Source: Alkaliphilus sp. NP8
Lineage (GTDB): Bacteria; Bacillota; Clostridia; Peptostreptococcales; Natronincolaceae
Assembly: GCA_015978205.1 (NCBI GenBank)
Contig: JADWMM010000045.1
Coordinates: 1-37,716 of the forward strand
DNA: 37,716 nt
Reading direction: 5' to 3'
The position numbers and the translations under genes were made by a program. Within the stretch, counting starts at the first letter, position 1. The number at the start of each line of letters is the position of its first letter. A model generated the notes under the pieces. The model worked only from the letters and a program-made list of their open reading frames with translations, was not told the DNA's origin and searched no databases. This document shows, one piece after another, positions 1-7,573 of this stretch.

Positions 1-63
1 TATTAATATTTTTTTATAAACCTAAATTTCTAGTTTCAGAAAATATACACCGGGTATGAACTT

Positions 64-97
64 ATAATAAGAAAGCTTCCAGAAGCTTTCTTATTAT
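64..97 (+). terminator. Perfect 15-bp hairpin upstream of the BCCT gene
   Basis: Positions 64-78 and 83-97 are perfect reverse complements around a 4-base CCAG loop. There is no long T run beyond the stem's own T-rich arm, so it is either the terminator of a gene left of the window or a leader hairpin of the BCCT gene 38 bases downstream. Nothing else recognisable lies in positions 1-134. Confidence 0.6.
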
Positions 98-134
98 ATT
101 ATTACTACAAATAAATTAAGAAAGAGGGGATTTT

Positions 135-1757
135 TTGGAACCAAAAAGTAACCTGGAGAAAAAATTATATAGCAGAAACTATAGAAAACATGGGTTTGAT
201 TTAAATCCAATCGTATCTTTAATATCTGGGCTATTTATTATAATTTTTGCAGGCTATGCTATTTTAAATTTAGATGGAGCTAGTAAATTATTTGGAATTT
301 TAAATAATAAAATTGTATCTAACTGGGATTGGTTATTTATACTAAGTAGTAACTTTTTTATAGGTATATGCTTATATTTAGCCTTCTCAAAGTTAGGAAA
401 CGTAAGAATAGGTGGTGTAGATGCAAGACCGGAGTTTAGTAACTTTGCTTGGTACTCTATGCTTATTTCTGCAGGTATGGGCATAGGACTTATGTTTTGG
501 GCAGTTGGAGAACCATTAATTCATTCACAGGTAGCTCCTCCAATTTTTGAAAGTAGCAGTAATGTAGGCACAGCTATGGCTTCGACTTTTTTTCACTGGG
601 GTTTCCATCCTTGGGGTATATATGCATTATTAGGATTAGCACTGGCATTTTTTGCTTATAATAAAAATTTGCCATTGTCTTTAAGATCTGTTTTTTATCC
701 AATTTTTAAGGATAAAGTTTTTGGTGTACTTGGAGATATGATAGATGTTTTAGCTGTAATTGCATGTTTGTTTGGACTGGCAACTTCACTTGGATTAGGA
801 GTGCAACAAATGAATAGTGGTTTAAATTATTTATTTAATGTGCCAGAAAGTGTAGGTATTCAGGTAATATTAATAGTAAGTGTAACATTTTTAGCAATTA
901 TATCAGTTGTATCCGGTGTTCACAAAGGAATTAAAACTTTATCTAAGCTAAATATACGGTTAGCTGGAATATTTATGCTTTGTGTTTTATTGCTTGGACC
1001 TACCTTTTATATACTAAAAGTTTTTTCTAATGGATTAGGTATTTATTTAAATGATTTTATAAAATCTTCATTTTTTGTGTCTATGAATGATGGAACTTGG
1101 CAAGGGGATTGGTCTGTATTTTATTTATCCTGGTGGATATCTTGGTCTCCATTTGTTGGAATGTTTATAGCTAGAATGTCTAGAGGTAGAACAGTACGAG
1201 AATTTATAACAGCAGTATTAATTGTTCCTTCATTCTTATCTTTTTTATGGATGTCAGTTTTTGGTGGAACAGCAGTATATATAAATGAAAATACTGGAGG
1301 AAAGCTGTTTGAAACAGTGCAGAATAACTTGCCTGTAGCACTTTTTGAACTTATTGAACAAATAAATGTTCCATTTTTATCAGAAATGATAATAACTTTA
1401 TTATCATTATTAGGTACATTACTTATTATGTCATATTTTATTACATCAAGTGATTCAGGCTCTTTAGTTGTTGAAAACATAACATCTGGTGGGAAGATAA
1501 ATACGCCTAAAAAGCAAAGAGTATTTTGGGCTTCAGTAGAAGGTCTTGTGGCAGCAGTTTTGCTTCTTGTAGGAGGAAAGAAAGCTTTAGATGCTTTGCA
1601 AACTGCAGTAATAAGTACAGGGCTTCCATTTACATTCATATTAATAATTGCCAGCTTTTCAATGGTGAAAGGAATTCGTTCTGAATATGTTCAAGAAGAG
1701 AAAATAAAAAGAAAGCAACTATTTGAAGATGCTATTGAATATAATGAAAATAGATAA
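135..1757 (+). CDS. BCCT family betaine/choline/carnitine transporter
   Basis: This is a secondary transporter of the betaine/choline/carnitine family, expected in the cytoplasmic membrane, where it would import trimethylammonium osmolytes such as glycine betaine. At 540 residues and about 12 hydrophobic segments it has the usual family length. Two signatures are visible. One is the GMGIG stretch at residues 114-118; in the well-studied BetP the last glycine of this motif goes with sodium coupling. The other is the substrate-box tryptophans in SWWISWSPFVG near residue 335, followed by the ARMSRGRTVREF loop. The start is TTG, chosen because AGAGGGGA lies 4 bases upstream and no ATG fits. The tail is short and charged, without the long osmosensing extension seen in BetP. 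It appears monocistronic, between two hairpins. The substrate cannot be told from sequence alone. Confidence 0.93.
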   Translation: MEPKSNLEKKLYSRNYRKHGFDLNPIVSLISGLFIIIFAGYAILNLDGASKLFGILNNKIVSNWDWLFILSSNFFIGICLYLAFSKLGNVRIGGVDARPEFSNFAWYSMLISAGMGIGLMFWAVGEPLIHSQVAPPIFESSSNVGTAMASTFFHWGFHPWGIYALLGLALAFFAYNKNLPLSLRSVFYPIFKDKVFGVLGDMIDVLAVIACLFGLATSLGLGVQQMNSGLNYLFNVPESVGIQVILIVSVTFLAIISVVSGVHKGIKTLSKLNIRLAGIFMLCVLLLGPTFYILKVFSNGLGIYLNDFIKSSFFVSMNDGTWQGDWSVFYLSWWISWSPFVGMFIARMSRGRTVREFITAVLIVPSFLSFLWMSVFGGTAVYINENTGGKLFETVQNNLPVALFELIEQINVPFLSEMIITLLSLLGTLLIMSYFITSSDSGSLVVENITSGGKINTPKKQRVFWASVEGLVAAVLLLVGGKKALDALQTAVISTGLPFTFILIIASFSMVKGIRSEYVQEEKIKRKQLFEDAIEYNENR

Positions 1758-1760
1758 ATA

Positions 1761-1810
1761 AAGGACAGAATCAGTGACTTAGTTTTTATATAGTCAATGA
1801 TTTTGTCCTT
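1761..1810. terminator. Terminator hairpin between BCCT and CBS genes
   Basis: A 19-base arm at 1761-1779 pairs with 1792-1810 with two mismatches. It begins 3 bases after the BCCT stop and lies between convergent genes. The right side has a short T-rich tail, so it may serve both directions. Confidence 0.65.
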
Positions 1811-1880
1811 ATTATCTACATATCTGTTAATATTATTTTATAATAATTAAAATAGTCATTTTAGACAACTATTTTGTAGT

Positions 1881-2333
1881 TTAATTTTGATTTGCATAGC
1901 CTTTAATTATATCTCTACGACTTACTAATCCAACTAATTTTTTGTCTTTTACAATAGGAATTCTGTTAATATTATCTTTAGCCATAAAAGTAGCAATTTT
2001 TTCTATTTCATCATCTGCATCGATAGTAACAACATTTTCAGTCATAACATCTTTTACTTTATACCCTGTTATTTTTTTTAGTTCACCTTCTAAATTCTTA
2101 GGGTTTTCTAAAAAAATATAACTATCTAATAAAGTAAAAAAACTAGGAACATGTAGCTTTTTACTTCTATAAATTAGATCACCTTCTGTAATTATACCTA
2201 CTACATGACTTTCTTCATTTATTACAGGTAGTCCACTAATATTATGTTCTAGTATTAGTTTTATTACTGTTTCAACATTATCTTCTTTAGTTACTGTAAT
2301 AACATCTTTTGTCATAATATCTTTAGCTAACAT
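1881..2333 (-). CDS. CBS-domain pair protein
   Basis: This small cytoplasmic protein of 150 residues consists of two CBS modules, at about residues 1-60 and 92-150. Each begins with the typical D(I/V)MT motif (KDIMTKDVITV and KDVMTENVVTI) and ends with a VGIITEGDLI or VGLVSRRDII segment. CBS pairs normally bind adenosine nucleotides and act as energy or redox sensors. Here no effector domain is attached, so the partner is unknown. The linker of about 30 residues is longer than usual. The ATG follows AAAGGATGGGG by a few bases. It is transcribed convergently with the BCCT gene and divergently from the VanZ-like gene. Calling it a stand-alone CBS protein is secure; any pathway would be guesswork. 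Confidence 0.88.
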   Translation of the reverse strand: MLAKDIMTKDVITVTKEDNVETVIKLILEHNISGLPVINEESHVVGIITEGDLIYRSKKLHVPSFFTLLDSYIFLENPKNLEGELKKITGYKVKDVMTENVVTIDADDEIEKIATFMAKDNINRIPIVKDKKLVGLVSRRDIIKGYANQN

Positions 2334-2557
2334 TTCATCCCCATCCTTTAAATTTTATTTAATATACTTTTAAATTACCCATATTTTTAAACTTATAAAC
2401 GGATATTAATATTGTATTTTAAAATAGAGATTGTAATATGCTATAATGAAATCTATCTTTATAATTAAGACCTATAAATTTAAAATTTGTTTATAATATT
2501 TAATATATTGATCATAATATTTTTATATGAATATTTATTAAAAGGAGTTGAATACAA

Positions 2558-3049
2558 ATATTTAAATATAATAAGAAAGTTATATTTTCTTGGGGCGCAG
2601 TTTTTATTTGGATGTTATTAATTTTTAGCTTATCATCTCAAGTAGCAGGGGAATCTAGTGAACTTAGTGGGAAAATAACAGATATAATTATTAAGGCAGT
2701 AGGTAAGATTACTCCTTTAGATATTAAAACTAGCAATACAATAGATTTAGGATTTGGATTAAATCATATTGTTCGAAAATTTGCCCATGTAGCTGTATAT
2801 TTTATATTAAGCATATTGATGATGAATGCATTTGTAGTCAGTGGACTTAATAAGTTTAAAGCTTTTATCTTTACAATTGTACTGTGTACTCTTTATGCTG
2901 TAAGTGATGAAGTTCATCAGATTTTTGTTCCAGGTAGAAGTGGTGAGGTAAGAGATGTTTTAATTGATAGTACGGGAGCTATATTAGGGAGTACAGTATA
3001 TTTAACTATGAGTAAAATAAAAAATAAAGTCATGGTTAGCAAGCAATAA
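2558..3049 (+). CDS. VanZ-like membrane protein with a non-standard start
   Basis: The protein belongs to the VanZ-like family of small integral membrane proteins; family members include VanZ of teicoplanin resistance, but most are uncharacterised. Seen here are a first membrane helix ending in IFSLSSQ, a HIVRKFAHVAVYFILS segment, and the typical DEVHQIFVPGRSGEVRDVLIDSTGAI block, all diagnostic for the family. The first ATG in frame (2612) would cut off half of the first helix. In-frame codons upstream read FKYNKKVIFSWGAVFIW, a normal VanZ N-terminus, back to a TGA at 2549, and contain no ATG, GTG or TTG. A good AAAGGAGT site lies at 2541-2548, so initiation probably uses ATA at 2558 (or 2552). 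A recent start-codon mutation or a sequencing error is the alternative. The family call is firm; the start is uncertain. Confidence 0.8.
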   Translation: MFKYNKKVIFSWGAVFIWMLLIFSLSSQVAGESSELSGKITDIIIKAVGKITPLDIKTSNTIDLGFGLNHIVRKFAHVAVYFILSILMMNAFVVSGLNKFKAFIFTIVLCTLYAVSDEVHQIFVPGRSGEVRDVLIDSTGAILGSTVYLTMSKIKNKVMVSKQ

Positions 3050-3067
3050 CTTGTTAATCATGACTTT
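3026..3067. terminator. Bidirectional terminator between VanZ-like and LysM genes
   Basis: Positions 3026-3043 pair with 3050-3067 (two mismatches) around a 6-base loop. The stem overlaps the last codons of the VanZ-like gene, is followed by a T-rich tract and preceded by an A-rich tract, and lies between convergent genes. Confidence 0.8.
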
Positions 3068-3113
3068 TATTTTTGTTAACTGAGGTATTAATTTATATCA
3101 CTTTAATATTATA

Positions 3114-3707
3114 TTAGGTTGGTATACAAATTCTTTGACCTATTCTTAATTGATTTGGATTAACATTAGGATTAGCTCTTATTATAGCATCTACAGTCGT
3201 GTTATACCTTATAGCTAGATTATAGAATGTATCTCCAGCTTTTATAGTATAAGACATTGTTCCAACAGGACAAGTTCCAGGTGGTCTATCGGCACAATCT
3301 ACACCAAGTGCTATCCATGTTCTTGGCCCTACTATTCCATCTACATTAATATCGGCTTCTTGTTGGAACTCCATAACTGCTGTTCTAGTTCTAGGTCCGA
3401 AAATACCGTCAACAGGACCTGGGTTAAATCCAAAATCTAATAAAAGTTCTTGAAGTCTTCTAACAGCAGGACCTCTGCTACCTACTCTTAAAGTAGGGCA
3501 TCTAGGAGATGGGTCTGGACTAGGGCCTCCAGCTGGTACACAAATTACTTGACCAATAGACAATCTATCTGGATCAACGTTTGGATTAGCTGCTAAAAGA
3601 GCATCTAATGAAATGTTATATCTTATAGATATTGCATAAAATGTATCGCCTGCCATTATGGTATAAGGTCTTGTTCCAGGGGGGCAGGAGCGTTGATTAT
3701 AATACAT
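3114..3707 (-). CDS. LysM - peptidoglycan-binding - LysM protein
   Basis: This 197-residue wall-binding protein has a LysM module at about residues 14-58 (YTIMAGDTFYAISIRYN ... IGQVICVP), a peptidoglycan_binding_1 module at about 70-133 (VRRLQELLLDFGF ... DGIFGPRTRTAVMEFQQ ... DGIVGPRTW), and a second LysM at about 152-196. LysM modules bind N-acetylglucosamine-containing glycans. There is no signal peptide and no catalytic domain. Together with Cys-Pro-rich linkers (CPPGT, CPVGT) this is common among clostridial spore-coat or cortex-associated LysM proteins, so a spore location is likely but inferred. The start is fixed by AAAGGAGG 8 bases before the ATG. A palindrome with a sporulation-like -10 motif lies directly upstream. 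It appears to be a single-gene unit. Confidence 0.9.
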   Translation of the reverse strand: MYYNQRSCPPGTRPYTIMAGDTFYAISIRYNISLDALLAANPNVDPDRLSIGQVICVPAGGPSPDPSPRCPTLRVGSRGPAVRRLQELLLDFGFNPGPVDGIFGPRTRTAVMEFQQEADINVDGIVGPRTWIALGVDCADRPPGTCPVGTMSYTIKAGDTFYNLAIRYNTTVDAIIRANPNVNPNQLRIGQRICIPT

Positions 3708-3733
3708 AGTGTAACCTCCTTTATAAAGTTAGT

Positions 3734-3759
3734 AGTATACTATGAGAACATAGTATACT
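3734..3759 (-). promoter_or_regulatory. Palindrome with sigma-E/K-like -10 motif before the LysM gene
   Basis: An 11-base arm at 3734-3744 is the perfect reverse complement of 3749-3759 around AGAA. Read on the minus strand it contains CATAGTATA (3744 to 3736), which fits the CATANNNTA -10 pattern of mother-cell sigma factors and sits about 30 bases before the start codon. No convincing -35 element was found, so an operator is an equal possibility. Confidence 0.35.
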
Positions 3760-3826
3760 ATAGTATATTTAATTTAAATAAAATATGTTCTTACAATATA
3801 TTATATTTAAATAAACAAAAAATATA

Positions 3827-3856
3827 TTGACTAAAGTATAAAATAAATAATATAAT
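3827..3856 (+). promoter_or_regulatory. Sigma-A type promoter of the deoR operon
   Basis: TTGACT at 3827-3832, an 18-base spacer and a perfect TATAAT at 3851-3856 lie about 70 bases before the deoR-type gene. This is one of the best vegetative promoters in the window. Confidence 0.65.
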
Positions 3857-3927
3857 TAACATAAATAAACACAAAAAAACGAAATACAACAAAAAATATG
3901 TTTCAATTTAACAAAGGGGATAATAGT

Positions 3928-4689
3928 ATGCTTCAAGCGGAAAGAAGAAATAATATAATAGAGATTTTAAATAAAGATGGAAAAGTAGTTATAGATGATT
4001 TAGCTAAAAAATTTAATGTTTCAGAAATGACTATAAGAAGAGACCTTCAGTATTTAGAAGAGCAACAATTGATTACAAGGACTCATGGAGGGGCAATTTT
4101 ACACAATTTATTAATAGAAGAAATTCCTTATACAAAAAAAGCAGAACAGAATATATGTGAAAAACAAGAGATTGGCAAGTATGCTAGTTCATTAGTAAAA
4201 GAAGGAGACGTAATTATTTTAGATGCAGGAACTACTAATATGGAAATTGCAAAAGGAATAATAGGCATTAAAAACATAAAGATAATTACGAATGATCTTA
4301 TGATTGGTGCATTTCTTTCTAAATATGAAGGAATTCAGGTTTATTGTGTAGGTGGACTAATACAGAAAAATACAGGAGCTTGTTTAGGCAATAAAGCTAT
4401 AGAGTTTTTAAAAAGTATTAATGCTGATATTGCTTTTGTAGGAACAAGTTCTGTCAATATAGAAAAAGGGATTACAACACCGAGTATGGATAAAGCAGAA
4501 TGGAAAAAACAAATGATTAATTCTGCAGAAAGATCAATATTAGTTACAGATAGCTTAAAATTTGGAAAAAGTAGTTTTGTTAACATATGTACTTTAGATA
4601 AGTTTAGTTTAATAATTACAGATAAAAATTTAGATAAAAATATACAGGAGAAGCTTGAAATTTTAAATATGGAAATAAAATTAGTTTAG
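3928..4689 (+). CDS. DeoR-family transcriptional regulator
   Basis: This cytoplasmic repressor-type regulator has 253 residues, the usual DeoR length. The N-terminus has the DeoR winged helix-turn-helix (RRNNIIEILNKDGKVVIDDL, then FNVSEMTIRRDLQYLEEQ and the TRTHGGAI wing). The rest is the DeoRC sensor domain, a phosphosugar-isomerase-like fold, with the DAGTTNMEIAK ligand loop. Family members usually respond to a phosphorylated sugar intermediate of the operon they control. An ATG 30 bases upstream is in frame, but AAAGGGGA sits 7 bases before the ATG at 3928, so I use the shorter form. It is 10 bases upstream of an acid-sugar kinase remnant, which points to control of four-carbon acid-sugar use. 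The regulator is intact although its target operon is not. Confidence 0.92.
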   Translation: MLQAERRNNIIEILNKDGKVVIDDLAKKFNVSEMTIRRDLQYLEEQQLITRTHGGAILHNLLIEEIPYTKKAEQNICEKQEIGKYASSLVKEGDVIILDAGTTNMEIAKGIIGIKNIKIITNDLMIGAFLSKYEGIQVYCVGGLIQKNTGACLGNKAIEFLKSINADIAFVGTSSVNIEKGITTPSMDKAEWKKQMINSAERSILVTDSLKFGKSSFVNICTLDKFSLIITDKNLDKNIQEKLEILNMEIKLV

Positions 4690-4699
4690 AGGTGATTAA

Positions 4700-5392
4700 A
4701 TGATAGAAGTAGTAATCATTGCAGACGATTTAACTGGAGCTAATGCTACAGGAGTACTTTTAGCCAGACAAGGCTTTAAAACATCCACTTTTTTAAATTT
4801 AGATAAAAATTTAAAAGAAACTGAACAAAAATTTAATGTAATATCTACAACTACAGATAGCAGAGGACTTACTGAAAAAGAAGCTTATTTTAGAGTGAAT
4901 GATGTAGTTAAATTTTTTAAAGATAAAAATGTAAGACTATTTTCTAAAAGAATAGACAGTACACTTCGTGGAAATCTTGGAGCAGAAATTGATGCAGTTT
5001 TGGATGAGTTACCACAGGATTATGTAGCTATTGTCGTACCTGCATTTCCTTCTTCAGAAAGGATTACTGTAGGTGGGTACTTACTAGTAAATTCTGTACC
5101 ATTAGAGAAAACAGATGTGTCTAAAGATCCAAAAACACCTATATATCATACTTTTGTTCCTAATATGATTAAAAAACAAACTAAGAATTCTGTAGGTTTT
5201 ATACCATTATCTAAAACTCTTAAATCTTCTGATTTAGTTAGAGAAGCAATTTTAGATGAAAAAGTTAAAGGAAATAAAATTATTGTAATTGATGCAACTA
5301 CAAATGAGGATATAGCCCTAATTGCAGAGGCTGTTAAGGAAAGCAAGTTAAATGTAATACAAATGTATTGGAATTACAAGGGACTGCAATAA
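4700..5392 (+). pseudogene. Truncated four-carbon acid-sugar kinase (DUF1537), N-terminal domain only
   Basis: The 230-residue reading frame matches the N-terminal, sugar-binding half of the DUF1537 kinase family (IADDLTGANATGVLLARQG, then TDSRGLTEKEA, KRIDSTLRGNLGAEIDAV, VVPAFPSSERITVGGYLLVN). These kinases phosphorylate acid sugars such as threonate or erythronate and are normally about 420-480 residues. The C-terminal nucleotide-binding domain is missing. Homology stops near residue 220 (about 5358-5370), and the last residues (MYWNYKGLQ) are out-of-frame readthrough into permease sequence. The ribosome site and the rest of the frame are intact, so the deletion looks recent. Without the nucleotide-binding domain it should not be active as a kinase. 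Confidence 0.85.
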
Positions 5393-5802
5393 ATATTATT
5401 AACTTTTTAGGAGCACCAGTTATAGCTGTAGGAATAGGTCTTTTAATTGCTATTTATGGGTTAACATCTAAAATGTCTAAAGATGAAACTTTGGAAAAAA
5501 TGGAACAAGGTATTAAGTCGGCAGGAATTATTATTTTAGTTACTGGTGGTGGTGGTGCTTTAGGAACTGTATTGAGAGATAGTGGTGCAGGAGATTATAT
5601 AGCACGGTTAATTGCTGCATTAGCTGCTTGTGTAGGTTCATTAGTATTTTCTTACTTTAATGATAGTTACTATTGGGTAGTTAACCGTATGTTAGGTATT
5701 AGAAATGCTAAAGAACAAATGCGAGTATGGTCAGTAACTACTACTATTGCTTGGGCAGTAGGGTTGGTTACATTATTAATTCTTAATGCTTTCTTTGGTT
5801 AA
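5368..5802 (+). pseudogene. GntP-family permease remnant, N-terminal half missing
   Basis: The frame encodes the second half of a gluconate/GntP-type proton symporter: NFLGAPVIAVGIGLLIAIYG, ILVTGGGGALGTVLRDSGAG, and the C-terminal SYFNDSYYWVVNRMLG block. Full-length members have about 440 residues; only about 144 codons remain. A second, internal in-frame loss is suggested because the sequence passes directly from DYIARLIA to ALAACVGS, omitting the conserved AQGSxTVA-type helix region. The start at TTG 5368 has no ribosome site of its own, and the frame opens inside the end of the kinase remnant in another frame. I read it as the downstream edge of one deletion that also removed the kinase C-terminus and probably a pdxA2-type gene. 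Confidence 0.85.
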
Positions 5803-5883
5803 AATCTAAAAAATATAAACATAATCCACATTAAAAGTGGATAAATATTAGAATAATATTAGAAAATTGATTATATTGTGGAT

Positions 5884-5925
5884 AAAAAATCCTTTAGGGA
5901 AGAAAGTTCTCTAAAGGATTTTTTA
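5884..5925. terminator. Terminator after the broken acid-sugar operon
   Basis: AAAAAATCCTTTAG-type arm at 5884-5901 pairs with 5908-5925 and is followed by T-rich sequence; the mirrored A tract makes it usable from both sides. It lies between this operon and the convergent PLC-like gene. Confidence 0.8.
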
Positions 5926-5947
5926 TTTTGCTAAAATATTATTAAAT

Positions 5948-6670
5948 TTAATTATACATTAAGTTATCTTTAAATATATCATTATAAAACGTAATCATAG
6001 TTCCTGCAGTAGTTCTAATTGATAAAGGTAGACCACATCTTGCTATACGATAATACCTTTCTTCATCATCAGAAATATTTTTAAATCTTTTATATACTTT
6101 TAAAGAAATTCTAGCATTAAATTTAATATAGTTTTCGATTGAACTAAGTAAGTATGAACCTGTATCTATATTAAATTCACCTATATACCTATGTGTGCGT
6201 TTAACAAAGGTTTCATATTGTTTGTGGTTATCTAATAGTTTAATGTTAGCATGCTGTGGTATTGTCATATCTTGAGCAATATGCATTGCTGCTCCTAAAT
6301 AGAATAAGGATTTATTGAAATTTCCACTATTCCAAAAATCAATAGCTTTATAATAATAATCTATTCCTAAATCCATAGCACTACATCTACCATAAAGACC
6401 TTTATCTTTATAGGGATGGTAAAAATGATTAGTGCTTTTAAAATCTTGATCTGCCCATACAGCACCATCATTAATAGATTCCATATAACTACAAAAAAAA
6501 TTATATTCATCTAAATATCCATCGTTGTATAAGACTTTCAAAGCTTTAATATTAATAAATTTATGAACTTTGCAATGAGTGTTAACAATAGATCTTTTTA
6601 TAGGATTTATAGAGCCTAGTATAGAATTAATAATATGGCTATAAGTAGTTTCAAAAAAATTTTTATCCAT
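5948..6670 (-). CDS. Zinc-dependent phospholipase C / P1-nuclease-fold protein, no signal peptide
   Basis: The 240-residue protein has the metal-ligand pattern of the bacterial zinc phospholipase C family: H36 in THCKVHKF, an acidic NDGAVWAD loop (D68, D74), H82 in NHFYHPY, H130 and D134 in AAMHIAQDM, H140 in IPQHAN and H149 followed by KQYETFV. The spacing H-x3-D-x5-H matches the secreted Bacillus cereus-type enzyme. That enzyme uses the alpha-amino group of a mature N-terminal tryptophan as a zinc ligand. Here there is no signal peptide, and about 22 extra residues precede the matching point, which lacks Trp. The protein is therefore predicted to be cytosolic or spore-internal, with an altered third metal site. 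AGGTGA precedes the ATG. Substrate and activity are open. Confidence 0.8.
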   Translation of the reverse strand: MDKNFFETTYSHIINSILGSINPIKRSIVNTHCKVHKFINIKALKVLYNDGYLDEYNFFCSYMESINDGAVWADQDFKSTNHFYHPYKDKGLYGRCSAMDLGIDYYYKAIDFWNSGNFNKSLFYLGAAMHIAQDMTIPQHANIKLLDNHKQYETFVKRTHRYIGEFNIDTGSYLLSSIENYIKFNARISLKVYKRFKNISDDEERYYRIARCGLPLSIRTTAGTMITFYNDIFKDNLMYN

Positions 6671-6815
6671 AAGATTTCACCTGCAATTTTATTTTCTTAT
6701 TTTTATTTAGTATTCCTTTAATTTGTAATAATAGACATGAAGTTTTTTGAAAAAAATATATAAACATTTGCGTAAAAGGGAATATAATTAAATATAAGAA
6801 GGGAGTTAGGTTAAT

Positions 6816-7493
6816 ATGTTAAGTTATACACAAATAATTTTCAGATTAATACTTTCAGCTTTTTTAGGTGGATTAGTTGGTATGGAAAGAGAAGCAAATA
6901 ATAGGCCAGCAGGTCTTAGAACTCATGTTTTAGTTGCTTTAGGATCTGCACTTATTATGATGATTTCAATAGACGGTTTCCACGGAATGGGAGCAGCTGG
7001 TAATGGTGGTGAGCCTGCCAGATTAGCAGCTCAGGTTGTAAGTGGTATTGGTTTTTTAGGTGCAGGGACTATACTACGCACTGGGAATAGTATAAGAGGA
7101 CTTACTACTGCTGCTAGCCTTTGGGTATGTGGTGGTATAGGGTTAGCTATTGGGAATGGATATTATGTAGGAGGATTTATAACAGCAATTATAGTTTTGT
7201 TTGTTTTAATGAGATTAGGTCAAGTAGAAAGAAGTATTTTGAAAGACAGCTATAAAGTATTTATTGTTAGTTCTATAGAAAGACCAGGTTTAATAGGTGA
7301 AATAGGAACTGTTTTAGGAGAGTATAGTATGGACATTCGAAATATTAAAATCGAAAGGCATGATGAAGAAGTTGAATCTGGAGCTATAGAAATACAGTTC
7401 GTGCTTAAAGTCCCTATTAAATTTCCAAATTCTAGTTTGCTAGAGCAAATTCTTAATATTAGAGGTGTTCAGCAAGCAAAATGGGAGTCTTAA
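6816..7493 (+). CDS. MgtC/SapB family membrane protein with C-terminal ACT-like domain
   Basis: This 225-residue inner-membrane protein has the MgtC/SapB signature: a first helix followed by GGLVGMEREANNRPAGLRTH, then a second helix pair with SGIGFLGAGTILR and the IRGLTTAASLWVCGGIGLAIG block. About four hydrophobic segments cover residues 5-132. The soluble tail (about 145-225) includes SSIERPGLIGEIGTVLGEY, which resembles an ACT-type regulatory fold. MgtC proteins are linked to magnesium limitation and ATP-synthase regulation in pathogens, but most environmental homologues are uncharacterised, so no transport role is claimed. AAGGGAG precedes the ATG. It is followed by a hairpin that belongs to the next gene's leader. 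Confidence 0.9.
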   Translation: MLSYTQIIFRLILSAFLGGLVGMEREANNRPAGLRTHVLVALGSALIMMISIDGFHGMGAAGNGGEPARLAAQVVSGIGFLGAGTILRTGNSIRGLTTAASLWVCGGIGLAIGNGYYVGGFITAIIVLFVLMRLGQVERSILKDSYKVFIVSSIERPGLIGEIGTVLGEYSMDIRNIKIERHDEEVESGAIEIQFVLKVPIKFPNSSLLEQILNIRGVQQAKWES

Positions 7494-7528
7494 AATGATG
7501 CTCTTAAATTAAAAAAAGTTGAATAAAA

Positions 7529-7566
7529 ACACCTTCTATTACTCAGACTAGTTAATAGGAGGTGCT
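7529..7566 (+). promoter_or_regulatory. Hairpin that covers the ribosome site of the CotF-like gene
   Basis: Bases 7530-7541 pair with 7553-7564 (12 pairs, one G-U) around an 11-base loop. The right arm contains AGGAGGT, the ribosome site of the gene starting at 7574. There is no T tract after it, so it looks more like a translation-controlling hairpin than a terminator, although it may also end the mgtC transcript. Confidence 0.5.
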
Positions 7567-7573
7567 TAATAAT

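Noticed and set aside
64..97. Long inverted repeat as an IS end or attachment site
   Set aside because: A single hairpin with a 4-base loop next to T-rich sequence; no transposase and no second copy in the window.
1121..1639. 172-residue open frame on the minus strand inside the BCCT gene
   Set aside because: It is a shadow of the transporter frame, without a ribosome site or any family motif.
5368..5802. GntP remnant as a real small membrane protein gene
   Set aside because: It has no ribosome site, begins inside another frame, and lacks more than half of the family domain including a conserved helix region.
7562..7573. GTG start giving four more residues on the CotF-like protein
   Set aside because: The GTG is inside the AGGAGGTG ribosome site, so a ribosome could not use both.
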